Shown here one piece after another: positions 25,156 through 37,715 of a stretch of DNA of 64,000 nucleotides; position 1 is the stretch's first letter, and each line of letters opens with the position of its first letter. A model generated the notes under the pieces. It was not told the DNA's origin. It did not search any database and worked only from the letters and a program-made list of their open reading frames with translations. The DNA comes from Megaleporinus macrocephalus (taxonomy: Eukaryota > Chordata > Actinopteri > Characiformes > Anostomidae). The stretch lies in contig CM038711.1 of NCBI GenBank assembly GCA_021613375.1, positions 17,857,194 through 17,921,193 of the forward strand, written 5' to 3'. A program made the position numbers and the translations under genes.

Positions 25156-28153
25156 GATACAATCATCAGTTGTTTTCAGTTATGAGAACATTCTCTGATC
25201 AATGATATAGTGTTAAGCTATCCAGTAAATTATTTAATGTCAACTTCAGATTGTCAGAGGGATACTACTGCAGTACACTGGTATTCACCTGGAAATGATT
25301 TGGCTTCTAACGTCAAAGTCTGGAACTTGTCTTCATAAATAGGCTGCTAATGTTGCTTTAAACACCATTTAACAGCAAAGCTCCCTTGCTCTTGATCTTG
25401 GTCATCCCATACTGACATTCGTTTACATCAGCCCACTGATTCATCAGTGCAGGTGCGAGTCCCCTAAAAGCATGTGTTGCCTTTGATGTCATGAAAGAGT
25501 AGCTCAACCAGAGATGCTTGATGAAGCTGGAAAAAAGCCACACTACATTTAGCCCGAACCTGACCTGCCTCATATTAAGTTACTTGTCAGGGTCGATGAA
25601 ACACTGTGGCAGAAACCCCCCCTCGTTCATTATCTTTGATTGTAATCTGATCTATTCAAAAAAAAGTTTTTGCTGGCCCATTTTGTTCTTTTCAGGTATC
25701 TTCACACCTGTTGCTCACTTCTGAATAAAGGTAAAGCACAACACAGGCGATACAACTCATGTGCATCCAGAAGATTCCAGGACCTGCAGCTTTACATCAG
25801 CTGCTGATACTGTTTGGAGATGAAGATCGAAAAGTTGCAGGTCTGACCTCCGGTGGGAAGGAGGGGTAGGGGGTTCTTGCAGCTGAATGCAAAGATCAGT
25901 GAAGATTTCTGGGAGGCCTTTCAGGCATGGATGAGTATTATGTGGGCAAGTTCACGTAATAGCAGACCTCTGTGCTTGATGTGGTGAAATCAAGAGCTTA
26001 GACAATTACTCAGCCAGCTTATTCTTTACTCAAGACTAATCTGCAGTGCTTTCCCATACTGTGGACAATCCTATAAAACAACGGACTGCCTAATATATGT
26101 TTATAAAAGGTTTTGAGCTTTGTACTGTGGTTTTATATTTTCTGTATGATTTTGTCATTTTCTACTAGGTTGAACACCTGCATTCCAGATTGCTTGGAGA
26201 GATTGAGCCATGTTAGAATATCCACTCTCGCACAAGATGTTAAAATACACACTTTATTTACACAAGATCCAGTTGTAAATGAACTTGTGTAATCAAAGTT
26301 ACACAATTATGTCACGTATTTGGCAATGCAGCATGTCTCATGGATCTCAAAGGAAATGATTTGTCCCAGTTATGCCTTTGACAGGCCCTATTGTCTTTTT
26401 TGTCTTTTTAGGACAGTGGTAGTAGTAAAAAAAATAAAAATCAGTCAATCAGTGTGAAATGTCCGCAATTCCTCTGCAACGCCGTATTGACTGTATATCA
26501 TATTGAGACATCTGTGTATTGTTATGCCCCTTTTGTTCACAATGGCAGCTTAAGACAGAATAAATATCTACAATTTTTGATCTTTGTTAGGTAATGTTAA
26601 TCACATGGCAAAATTAAATGTGCACTAATAATCACACTATTAAAACAGAAGAATATATTGAAAGGCTGTTTCTTTTCTCAAAATAAACCACTACCATCAG
26701 TAGACTCTAAATGTCTAAACATCTGTCTTCATCATTCTTTTGTCTGGCCATCTTTTTTTCTCCCTCTTTTTACTTCTTACTCATGTTAAGCCTTCTTCAG
26801 ATTTCTCCCTTTTCCCCTCAATCATCATCTGTGTCTGAACATCTGATCTGAAGTCTATGGGGTTAATATTGTCCTCCTATTGTTCTCTAACACTGTTTAA
26901 GAATTCTCACTCACCTTTGCTGCAGTATTATTTACCTTTTTGGTTCTTTGTTCACACCTCGGACATCTGTTTTATAGATGCAGTCATCATGCTGAATAGA
27001 CCCTGCAGTAGAATGTTCCTCTGTTCATATGGAGAGGCATTGGATCCCTGCCTGTCCAGAACACATTAAAGGTTCCCATTGACTCATGGATAGTGTTGTT
27101 GCTGGACGGACAGGGCAGGGTCTGGCTATGCACTAGCTCCCGTCCAGATGGGCTCAGTTCCTGTGTTCTCAACTAGTGTTTTCTGTTGGACTGAATGCTG
27201 GTGCTGATGCAATAGTAGTGGTGCTACACGCCCTGCATTTACGGGACTTGTTCCTGCTCCACATCCACTTTCATTAGGTCCCACTTGACCATCCAGCTGC
27301 AATAACAGCTAGCAATGTAAACAGAGTTGAAATACAACGCGTGCAGTGATCACCAGCATCTAGTTGAGAGGCTTTTCATTGTGATCTGGGTTAGAGTAGG
27401 TCTGTTGTAAGTGTGAATGCACAAATTTTGGACAAAGTCCTCTGTAGCTTCTGGAAAGTGCTGCTGAACAAGCCTTGTCATCTGCCTGTTGTTGTTCTCG
27501 AAATGAAATGTGGAGATTTCGTGTTAGCGAAAATAAGATTAAGATGGATCTTGCTAGGGAGGGTAAGCAGATTTGTGGGCAGATTTAGAGAACAAAAGGC
27601 ATTTAGATTTGTTCGCTGAAGGCAGCCATGCATGGATGTTTAATTATGTCATGCAAAGCCAGAGCTGAACCCGAAGGGTGAGGAAGAGCATGAAGAGACA
27701 GTTCAACTTTAAAACGAACAAGGGGTTGTCATGCCCTCTCTTTCAAATCAAATCTGGAAGCTTTCCAGCTGAAGACAGGCTCTAATCCAACCAGGTTGAG
27801 TCCTTAATTGTCTAAGCAAATCTGTTCCAATCGAGTCTTCAAGAAATGCGAAGATGAGGCTTGTGCAGAGTGTTGATACCATGTGGTTGGTGTCCATAAG
27901 ATGGGCAGAAAATAGCTTGGATCAGAGTACGTGTGTGAAGGCTCTATTTTGACACATGCATCTTTCTGTCAAAAGCCTCTCATCCAGTGAGTCACTCAGT
28001 CACTCTTTATCTTCACAGCTGTTGTTTATGATGTGATAACTTGCAACATGTTTGAATTCACTTAATGCAAAGGGCCTTTATATACAGCAGTATTTTTGCA
28101 TACAACAGACATTCACATTGTGTTGCAAGTTCATATTCCTAGAGGTGGGCATC
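25156..28153. other. Non-coding sequence, no gene seen
   Basis: Short frames only. Mixed-composition stretches near 27080-27200 and 27650-27980 show no recognisable exon. No repeat identified. Confidence 0.45.
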
Positions 28154-28311
28154 TTCAGCAGCACTGATCAACTCATCACTGCAATGCTGAGAATGATCCA
28201 CCAAATGCCTTTACTGGGGTGGTCCTCTTAGTGTGCTTAAAAAGGGTAAAAGGAGGCTAACAAAATATGCACAGAAACACATGAATTTCAGTCTATGATC
28301 ACAGAACTACA
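28154..28311. repeat. Dispersed otophysan-type repeat
   Basis: Contains CAGCAGCACTGATCAACTCA, ACTGCAATGCTGAGAATGAT and, later, AGGAGGCTAACAAAATATGC. I associate this ordered set with a very abundant interspersed repeat of catfish and characin genomes. Internal segments are missing relative to what I remember, so it is a degenerate copy. It is the best single hint about the type of fish. Confidence 0.5.
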
Positions 28312-28332
28312 CCTGTATCAGCGCTGTCCAAT

Positions 28333-28503
28333 GAAAAACATGTATCTCAGTTTTTTTTTTGTTTTTTTTTATATATCCTGTGATTATGAAAAATGGACCA
28401 ATAGGAATGGTCCAAAATCACTTGGAATAAACACCTCTTTACATTAAATTACACTGAACGTAAAGAATGATTTTGGCCTCTCCTGTAAAGTTACTATTTT
28501 GTG
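28333..28503. repeat. Dispersed repeat, copy 1
   Basis: Starts GAAAAACATGTATCTCAG and contains TTGGAATAAACACCTCTTTA and GGCCTCTCCTGTAAAGTTAC. It aligns over most of its length with 30393-30540, so the two are copies of one family, probably a short non-autonomous DNA element. T runs interrupt this copy at 28351-28370. Confidence 0.65.
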
Positions 28504-29961
28504 GATACTTGTTTTTCTTTGGACAGCAATGATCTGGAAAGAGGAGCTGAGAAAATAGACAAAGAGTGTGGATACAAGGAGGTATACTTAATAACGTAGC
28601 CGATTGATGTATATTACAATAGACTGGCAAAAATATGACATTTGTTGAATGGATTTGTTCTGAATGGTTCTAAAAGAGTGAATTTTCTTAAATACACTGC
28701 CTTACTTCTTTTAATACGCAGTCTTTGTACATTTTTATTGTAATTTCTTTATGAAAATTATTGATTCTTATTTAGTTTCCTGAGTATATGCAGTGTCCAT
28801 CAAATTCTAATTACAAGCTAAAGTTTGAATGACTTCCCCTTGTCTGTTGTGTTCCTTTGTGTCAACAGTTTATTCTGTGGTTGCTTTGCGAGGCACTTTT
28901 CACAGTGGTTGCCTCCACAGGACAATGTTCATCTTTGTGTGCCAGCACAATGTTATTGTTGTGGGATAGCTTAGGAGCTTTGTCTTTCCCTTCCTAACCT
29001 ACAAAAACCCTTCTAGCCCTTTGATCAAAGTGATTTCTTGCAGGCAAGTCATTCCACAACACAGTGACTACTTCCAGACCTCAAAAAGAGGTCAACATGT
29101 TTTTTATGGCTTTGTTTTTCTAAAAGTGAAAGGCCCATAGGTAGAATAGAGGACGATCCAGACAGACTTTGTCCCTCTGGTGTAACTGTATCAAGTGAAA
29201 CCATTTCAATCGATAAATAGCTGGACTGTTATTTTTGCTTATGTTTATAATACAGTGTAGTCGAATTACAGCCACAATGGCAGTCTCATACACAGGCATT
29301 AATCTTTAAAAAAGAAAAAAAACGCTTCCAATTTTTTAAACGGATTGTTTCATATGAATGCAAAAGGACTGACGTAATATTATGAGCAATTCACACATAC
29401 TGTATGTGCTATATTTGATATAGGGGACCAACTGGCACACCAGAGCGGGCTCAGATTACAAATGCTTGTGTATGAATGGTCTGTGGCCCACACCCACACG
29501 GTAGCCTTTGAAGCCATAAATGGCACGGCATCTATTTCCTCATCGTAGTGGTGAGACATGTTTACATGAACTTAAATCCTCGTCAACTTTGCAGAAAGGG
29601 AATTCTGAGTTAGAACTTTAAATGCATGTAGAAACTGCAAGGTTAAGACTATTCAATTTAGATGGTTTTGATCTAGGGGTGTACACGGGTATATGGATTA
29701 ACCACTGGGGGTGTCAGTATTTAAATACTGAAATCAGTATTCAGACATTTGTCACATTAGGGCAGAGAAAACATCGCAACCGTTGTTTCAATTTTTTCCT
29801 ACTCGTGTGCAATTACACATTTCACCAAAATGTACATAGTGTAGCTTTAACATTGTCACTAGGGTAATTAAACAAACACTATTGCTCTCTAGTTTCCTCA
29901 GCTTAGATCATTTTGAAGTTTTGTGGCATTTGACCACAATTGCCAGCCTTAATAAAAGAAA

Positions 29962-29963
<2 letters not shown>

Positions 29964-30027
<64 letters not shown>
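29964..30027. repeat. (GT)n microsatellite, 32 units
   Basis: An uninterrupted GT array of 64 bp. Such arrays can adopt Z-DNA. On the minus strand it yields a Thr/His run that is not a gene. Confidence 0.95.
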
Positions 30028-30029
<2 letters not shown>

Positions 30030-30392
30030 AATGTATTTCTTCCTACATTTATGCATGTAAGATTAAAAACATTCACAGGGCTTTGAAGCATGACAAACAT
30101 ATTTTGGCACCCTCAGATGGCTGACATCACAGGCAATACATTAACACCTTTAGTGAAACAGTGAAGAGTGTGTGCGTGTGTATGTACCCAGATTTTTTTG
30201 AATAATAATGCTATAATACTTTTTTCCTTGTTTACAAACTTGCAAAAAATTGCCCATTGTATAATCATCAGGATATGAGTTGATCAAACACAGTCAGTTT
30301 CCCATCAGCTTCCTCAGAGGAAGTTTTCCTTGTAGTGCCATGCTTTTACATACCATTCACTTTGCATTCTGTACCATATATCATCACTGTTT

Positions 30393-30540
30393 AAAGAAAA
30401 CATATATCTCCATTTTTGATGATTTATGTCTTTCTATACCATTTCAAAACTTCAAAATTCATTGGAACAAAACCTTCTTACATAAACTTGCATTGAAAGT
30501 AAAGAAGATTTTTAGTCTCTCCTGTAAAGTTGCCTTCCTA
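30393..30540. repeat. Dispersed repeat, copy 2
   Basis: Runs from AAGAAAACATATATCTCCAT to AGTCTCTCCTGTAAAGTTGC and pairs with the copy at 28333. Shared words include CTCTCCTGTAAAGTT and the block around CATTGGAACAAAACC. Better preserved than copy 1. A 97-codon frame over it is fortuitous. Confidence 0.65.
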
Positions 30541-33079
30541 ATTCCACAACGTGTTTTAAATTCACTGTTTTAACTCCTCCCGTTCACACTGAAGTTGTAG
30601 AAAGTGGATTTTGAATGAATTGCAACACAAGACAGCCAGTCAAAAGAGAGCTTATTTGTCTTAGAGTTAAACTGGCTGGCTTTGTTACTGTACCTACTGG
30701 AGAGGCTGGAAAATAAAAAATACACTATGATCATATTTGTCACATAAAAAAAAAATAGCAGGACAAATGTAGGATATGGACAAATGTGGGTTTTTTTCAA
30801 GATATGGGCCTTTCAGTATTTATAAGTACAAACCTTTTTTGGAGGGGGTTGAGCTTTAATTCTGTGGGGGCTTTCTGAGTGTCTTTGACCCTTCATAAGT
30901 AATGCTCTGTACTTGACTTTGAAAAAGGATAGGCTTGATCTCCGTGACATGTTTTGAGGCGTTCATGACCTGAAGTTGACTTATAATGAGTTTGGCGGTG
31001 TTTCATGGTGCTGCCCAGATGCCTCTTCAAAAAGTGTAAAACGATCCCTGTTGATGTGTGTAAAGACAAACCTAATGTGATTCACTAACAACATTCTTCA
31101 TCCTACGACACATGCACAGCAGACTAATATAAAGCATCAAGTTCCTGCTCTGAATGTAATTATGACAGTATTTTTATTCCTTTTTTATAGCTTGGCATGA
31201 ATGATGGCATTCGAGAATTTATTTTTCTCCTCTGTTGTCCAGCATTTAGTTCTTGGTAAGGTATTATGTATTTGAACAACAATTGCTTTTAGCCCAAAAC
31301 AATAACTTTTACCCCAAAAGCAATTATTTAATGACTCTTATACAGAGGTAGGTAGGTGAAGGTAGCGTTAGGAATCTTGCTCAAGGACTGTTATTGATAT
31401 AGCCTAGGGCGCTATGCCCAGAGGAGGAATTAAACTACTTTCTGAAATGCGGAGGGCAGTGGTGTTACACACTACACTACACTAGCCCCTAATGCTGTTT
31501 ATGTGGTTTTATATGCCAACAGTCATGTAAAAATGAGAGACAAGTTTCCAACCTCCCTTTTCTCCTTTAAACTGAACAGGCTGTTTTTGTTGTTTTGCCT
31601 TTTAAGACTGTTATATTTAAATGAGCTCTGTCCTGATTGGCGGCCTTCCTCATTCAAAAATTAGTCTATACTAAAATACTGCTTGTAATTTTGTTGAGAT
31701 ATATGGATTGCAAGCATATGGAATGTTTAACTACTATATTAAATGTTCTTATATAAAAAAAGTACTTTCTATGATATGGGCTCTTTAGAGTGGGCAGTAT
31801 GATAACACTTATGATGATAAATTACATCCCATTATAATTTTCGGAGCATATTGTCGATGTTGTCAGTAAGTTAAATACACTGATCAACTTTTGTCTATTT
31901 TTTTCTGTTCAAACTTCTCAAACTACTCTGATACTATGGTTGGGTATGTGATGTTTTTGCTATATCGTCTAGCCATATTTTGTAACCACAACAGTTCACT
32001 TTTAGCTTGCAAAGGCTAATTCTGCATCTCTTGACAAGTTTAGGGATTTTCCATTTGCTTAACTGGGTGATTCGGTCACTGCCAGAAAGTTAACTAATTA
32101 ATAAAAGAAAATAAACATTTGAAAATATTCTACATTCTGGTAATTATTGTCTGAAATATTACAAGAATACTTTGTACATGCAGCCTCTATTAAATTACAC
32201 TTGCAGTCTTAAAGTTTAACTTTCCCCTTTTTCAGGATCAAGTTTAGTTTTTGTTTTATTTTAGCTCGACTCAGCAGTTCAGTTTTAGCTGCCCTCTCTC
32301 CTTGGCGCGAGTTCAGCAAGGCTTTTCGCCATCTCCGGCTACAGTCCCAGCAGACGCTGAGGGATTAGAGCTGTTGCTACACATCCATGCTGTCCACGTT
32401 TCCACTCCTGGAATGCGAGCAGTTGTCCCAAATCCTTAAGTCTTTGAAGGAGGTCCATGTGATGATGGGCTAGCCAAACAACCAACTGCCCACCCCACCC
32501 ACCGCCTTACCAACCCACGTTCCCTGCTTCCCTTTGCATGGCACGCCAGGCTATTTTTGGTGAGGGAGACCTGCGTCATGGCGGCGGCTGCCGGCTGCAG
32601 GCTCTGGTTAGCGTATTATTAGGGCCTGGCCCGAGAACTCAAGCCACACCTTTTGTACCCGAGTCCAAGCAGATCTCAGTTAATGCAGAGCTTCTGCACA
32701 AACAAAAAACACACAATAACACACAATCTCAAATATGGCATATATTATTACTATTACTATTATTATTATTGTTTGCCATGTTATATGAACATTTTTCCAG
32801 CAACATGTCGCCACACAATTCAGTTTTCCTTGACCATCAGGTGAAAACCTTTTTATTTTTTATTTTATTACATTTAAAACACCTGCTGCCCTTTACATTG
32901 TATAAATATTCATAACAAATTTATAAATTTTTTAATAATTTTGTTTATTTGAATTATAAAGTAAAACTGTGAAGTTATTATTTTGGAGAAACAAGACATA
33001 CCGTAACAGTACACAGTAATTTTCAGCGTCAGTAGCAATAAAAGCATAACAAATTACACAGAAACCTTTACAGCTTAAT
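30541..33079. other. Non-coding sequence with small repeats
   Basis: A probable repeat fragment at 31335-31495 (phrases AATCTTGCTCAAGGACTG and GCAGTGGTGTTACACACTAC) resembles a common teleost dispersed element. A GC- and CpG-richer block lies at 32280-32660 (CTTGGCGCGAG, TCATGGCGGCGGCTG), with no recognisable frame. An imperfect (TTA)n lies at 32743-32770. Confidence 0.4.
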
Positions 33080-33560
33080 ATAATATCTTTGCTTATATTT
33101 TATAAAGTCTTCCATTCTTTCAGGAGACCTCGTTTTAGTTTTCAAATAGATCTCCAGGTATATTTCTTTAGTTGGTTAAATTTCCTGCTTCTTACAATGC
33201 AAGAAATGCCAAACACATTTAGTAATGTTAAGGTCTGGACTGGGTTCAGTCCATTGTTCATTTCTTCTTTGTTTAATTTGCAGCTACACATCCTTTCAGA
33301 GTCACATTGTTGTTTTCTTACAGTGGAAGGATGGACAGAAGCTCTTTTTTAAGAAGCAAGAATTTCTCAAAGTTAAAAGCTTTAAACATTTTTTATCTAA
33401 TGGTGACTGATTTTGGTGGTCTACCAAGTATTGCATGGTTTGATTGTTTTTTTTATCCTCAGTTTTGGAAACTCTTCTTTTCCTTAGATTTTCTTCAGAA
33501 AGATCTCCTGAAAAATGAACGATAAATGAACGATAAATGAACGATAAATACAAGGTAAAT
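33080..33560 (-). mobile_element. Tc1-like transposon remnant
   Basis: Includes CTGCTTCTTACAATGCAAGA, AATGTTAAGGTCTGGACTGG and GGAAGGATGGACAGAAGCTC, recognisable in reverse orientation as pieces of a fish Tc1-like element. The intact element would be well over 1 kb, so large internal parts are deleted. No transposase frame survives. Confidence 0.5.
33513..33549. repeat. 11-bp tandem repeat, 3.4 units
   Basis: AAATGAACGAT is repeated three times without change and followed by a partial unit. It lies at the edge of the Tc1-like remnant. Confidence 0.9.
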
Positions 33561-34662
33561 CTTTAAGTGAAAGCTTGATTAAAATAATAATGTAAACAGA
33601 TAATCATTTTGATGCAATAATATGAACAAATTTGTTGCATAAATCAAAGCTATAGAAAAATGGCAATAGTAGCTCTGAACACAGGAAGGTTAAAGGAGTT
33701 GTGTAGAAGTCATGTCTTCAGTTGCATTGTGATACAAAAGGTCAAGATCTCAGCCAGAACGAGGGGACAAAGTTCCGCCTCCAAGTTTGCCAGAAGCAGG
33801 TTGAGAGTGTGAAGTGATGAATCTGTTTGTGCACATCAGGTCTGTTCCTGTCCTGCTGGTTGCGCAACTAATGGCAAGGGAGAGGTGGTGTCTAATGTGT
33901 GAGTGGCCTGTGTAATCGCTGTTTCTCCTGAAGCGTTACTAACACATCTGCCTGCTCCCACGCCACAGCTCTGAGCTGAGAGGGTGAGAGACACGGAGAG
34001 ACTTCAGCATGCATCATGTCCTTGTATGTGCATCATATATGTTAATGACTGATCTTACTGATGGGGCTGAGAGAGAGAAATGGCAGCGTGGAATGAGCAA
34101 AAGCTCAGTTCCTGGCAATAACAGAAAAAAACTTCCTTATCTCAGATACCGACGCAAATGCCTGCTTGTAAGTCTTCAGTGACAAATCTCGGTGTTGTGA
34201 CAGCGGACCAGTCGAGCCTCATCTAGACAAGCCACACGCAGACATTAATGAGCACCCTGGTGACACACCATTAAATCAGCCACTGGATCAGGCGCATGGC
34301 CTCTAGTCAGTGTGTGTGGAAGGATGGGATGAGTTTGTTCTCTCCCTGTCATTTAGAAACACAGGATTTCACATCACAGAAGCAGGGCCGTGCTCGGGCT
34401 TCCTGCCAGGCAGTGTGCCCACGGTGCTAAAAAGACATACTGGAGAGTTACACGCAGCATTATTATTTATGATGTAGAAAAGAGTTTAGTACTACAACAA
34501 GATTTGTTGTTTGAAGGTGTGTAACCTGGCTGCTTTAACATATTTTTAATTTAACTTTGAATAAGTTGAAGCAACAATAATTGTTAGTTTACTTTGTTAG
34601 TTAGTACAGTTCATTCTAAATTCTAAAGCTGCTTATAGTGTGAACTTTTGTTAACTGTTTAC
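33561..34662. other. Non-coding, repeat-poor sequence
   Basis: Mixed composition with few simple repeats, most notably 34010-34330, which has the look of conserved non-coding DNA (for example GACGCAAATGCCTGCTTG and CAGACATTAATGAGCACCCT). No gene found. Confidence 0.35.
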
Positions 34663-35033
34663 TAGGGCTGTGTATTGGCAAGAACCTGACGATACAGTAT
34701 GTATCATGATACAATGGTCATGATTCAGTATATCACAATATATTTCAATATTGCAAGCAAAGTGATATGTTGTGATTTGTCAAATCCTACTATTAAAACA
34801 CACCACTAGATGAACAGGTTTGCCAATGTTTACAACAGCATTGCACCCTTTTGCTGCTTGTTAATGTTGGAGTGGAGCTGAAAATAGATTACAACACTTC
34901 CATCAAGTGATCAGAGGTTTAAACCCTACACGCAATGATTCACTGCCTGCCCGGAATCTGTGTATAAGTACAGTGTTTTTGAGAATCAATACAGTATCAC
35001 TAAACATAATGTTCAGATATTCGATATTTCCTA
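34663..35033. mobile_element. hAT-like non-autonomous element
   Basis: Begins TAGGGCTGTGTATTGGCAAG and continues with GATACAGTATGTATCATGAT, the signature of a fish hAT family with internal GATAC words. The right part has GAGAATCAATACAGTATCAC and TCGATATTTCCTA. CTGTTTAC at 34655-34662 and CTGTTCAC at 35034-35041 look like an 8-bp target duplication with one change. The right inverted repeat seems to have lost its inner bases and kept only CCTA. The limits therefore depend on that duplication. Confidence 0.6.
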
Positions 35034-35041
35034 CTGTTCAC

Positions 35042-37020
35042 AATATCATTTTTTACACTGATGGTAAATGGTTCAACTGCAGCTATCAGTAATAACAGCT
35101 ATTATGTTGTTGATGTTACACACTGCCTACAGGCAAATGCAATGCTTTGAACATGCTAACTTTACTAATTTGGGAAAGTTGGCTGAAAGCTGAGAGGCAA
35201 ATTTACTGAGAGATACTAATAACTGCTGGTCTACAGATAGTTTGCAGAAACACAATGCTTCTGACCTGGAGTTGAATGTACTGAAGTAGTTTAATATACT
35301 CAGTAAATCTTTCAACCTGCTTTTTAGGAAGCATATTAAAATGTAACACCTGTGATCAAAAAATGGGCTATTTTTAGACCTTTTTATAACCTTAGCAGTG
35401 TTTTAGGACCCTATAAGCTGCTAGTAAAACAAATGAAAATCTGCTAAACAAATTGGTATCTGGGCTGTTATCTGATTGGATAAACAGTAAACCACAGGAA
35501 AAAAGAACAGCTATAAAGTGTCCAGTGCACCAAGGAATACATTTAAAATGATTTTATATTCATATTGAATACAATTATTCAAAAACAGAAGAGGTAGTAA
35601 GTTTTCATGCTGGATGAGTAATGAAGGCCTCTTTTGTTAGTCACATTTGTTTTGGTGGAAGCAGTAGCTTAATTATAGTCACTGATTGCTATCAAAAGGT
35701 GGATTTTGCACATTTTTAAATTGTACATTTTGTGGTGCATTGCAGTGCATTTTATGGTGTTTTTCACAAACTCTTTCCCCAGAGCCAAACCCCATCTGTG
35801 TGGTATTTATTTAAAGCTATGTAGACACAAGAGAGTTTTAACATTAATAAGATATTGAAAATCTAACAATTTTTGACTTAAAAATTAACAATTAGATTAA
35901 AGCTGAAGATCCGTGTACCCTCACTGCCCTAGCAGAGACTCACCATTAGCATCTAAAACAAACAGCTGAGTTGCTTTTAGTGAGTAACATAAGTGACCAT
36001 ATGCTTGTATAACAAACCAGCAAAAGGTTTGACCCTGTGTTCTGTTCATTTTCAACACATTATTATTCTACACTGGTATTGATATCAAAGTCAAAATTCT
36101 TTAGTGTGTGTAAAAGTGCAGATGGGAGCTGATGGCTTGCACCTATAAAAAAAAAAAAACTTTTTTCTGTCTCAGGGCAGGGGACATATGTTTCAGCATA
36201 TGCTGGTGTCTTGGTATGCTAGCACGTTTCAATGCCATAAATAAAGATATCATATTGTATTACAGTTTTTGAATAAAGGACCCTCTTGTATTTTGCAAGC
36301 CTGCCTTTTCTAAATTTGGCCTGATTAACTGATGAAAAACTGTGATGTCATGAAGAAGACTGTGACCGCGTTGTGGAAGCAAGTGCACTTAGATGACATT
36401 ATGGTGGTGGTGGTGGTTCAGGTTCAGAACTAGATAAAATAGACAGTGATACACAAAAAAGATGAAAAACAATAAAACATGGAACATGCCTGGAAGTTTC
36501 AGCCTGCAGAACAATAATTAGACTTTGCGAAGGACACTTGGAAACACCTGCTAATAATATACGGACAGTAATTACAATAAACAAGGAAACTAGAGATAGT
36601 ACTCTGGTGATGCGTTGTGACAAAATAATCCCTTTCAAGATTAGAATGTGTAGAAGTTTTTTTATGACTTAGAAACTTCTGTATTTCTATTTTATACTTA
36701 AAGTGATCATTTTTTCACTATGCATAATATTGAGATTACCTATCAAATGTTGAAATGTGAAAAAAGTAATGTAGAATTGCATTTTATATGCTTCTCAGGT
36801 ACAGCATTGCCATATTTCAGCCTTGTTTAAACCGGACATCTCTTGTTTGGGGAGGGAGGGCAAATCTATCCAGGACCTTGCTATAACACAGCCTTACTTT
36901 GACTAACTTAGCGTACCCTGTACAGAGAACACATTTCTGCACAGTTTAAGACACACATTGAACATGTGTATGCATATAACACACAGGCTGTGCTAAAGTT
37001 ACAGCAGTGTTTATTTGTTT
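35042..37020. other. Non-coding sequence, no gene seen
   Basis: A (GGT)n tract of about five units at 36402-36417 and an A run at 36148 are the only simple repeats. No exon or transposon recognised. Confidence 0.45.
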
Positions 37021-37021
37021 A

Positions 37022-37080
37022 TAGAGCAGTGTTCCAGGTGGGCCCCAGGACTGGGTTGAGAAATACTGCTATGGATGAGA
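37022..37080. repeat. Fragment of a dispersed repeat end
   Basis: GCAGTGTTCCAGGTGGGCCCCAGGACTGGGTTGAGAAATACTG (quoted in pieces: GCAGTGTTCCAGG, GGGCCCCAGGACTGGG, TTGAGAAATACTGC) resembles the terminal part of a widespread fish repeat. No partner end found. Confidence 0.3.
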
Positions 37081-37618
37081 GCAACACATTTAGGTGCTAT
37101 GCTCTTGCATAATTTGACACTTTTTGGGTAAATAAACAGCTCCCCTGATCTGACTGGCTATAGATATAAATTTCGAGGTTTTTGACAGCTTAATAAAATA
37201 AAATATGAATACCCCACCGATTTAGAGCTATTATAAACCCAAATCCTGTGGCCAGTCAGACAAACAATTACAACATGTTATATAGAAAAATTGCAAGGAA
37301 TTGATAAATGTCCTTTCAGTCTGCCTCTTACAGTGGCTGGAGGTACCTTATCCTGCGACTATAAGGCAGGCTGTTGTTACAGGCAACATTAAACTGGGAT
37401 TTCTTTGGATTTTCACTATGTTCTATGTGTTGCCCTTTTAATGTAGCATCAACATTCACTGCTTATACTTTTAACATTATAACTGTCAACTAATTATTAA
37501 CATACCTGTTTTTTTTTTTTTTTACTACAAAATGCCCTTTTGGCATTATGGACATGTTTCCTAGAATTCAAGTTGTCGAGGATCTTCTTAATTACGTGGG
37601 GGCTGGACTTGGATTCCT

Positions 37619-37715
37619 ATTCAGCAGCTTGTTTTTGCAAATTTTTATTCCACTTTAAAAGCTGCCACAGTTACATTCTGGTGCCTGTACAAGCTGTTCC
37701 ATCTTAAAAGTTAGG
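37619..37715. mobile_element. Palindromic miniature element, truncated copy
   Basis: ATTCAGCAGCTTGTTTTTGC and the following bases to CTTTAAAA match the left arm of the full palindrome at 41243, then GCTGCCACAGTTACATTCTG matches its centre. The right arm is replaced by unrelated or degraded sequence. Confidence 0.6.

Noticed and set aside
29903..30100. Minus-strand frame with Thr-His repeats
   Set aside because: It is a translation of the GT microsatellite.
36402..36417. (GGT)n tract
   Set aside because: It is too short to be more than ordinary low-complexity sequence; mentioned only within the surrounding region.
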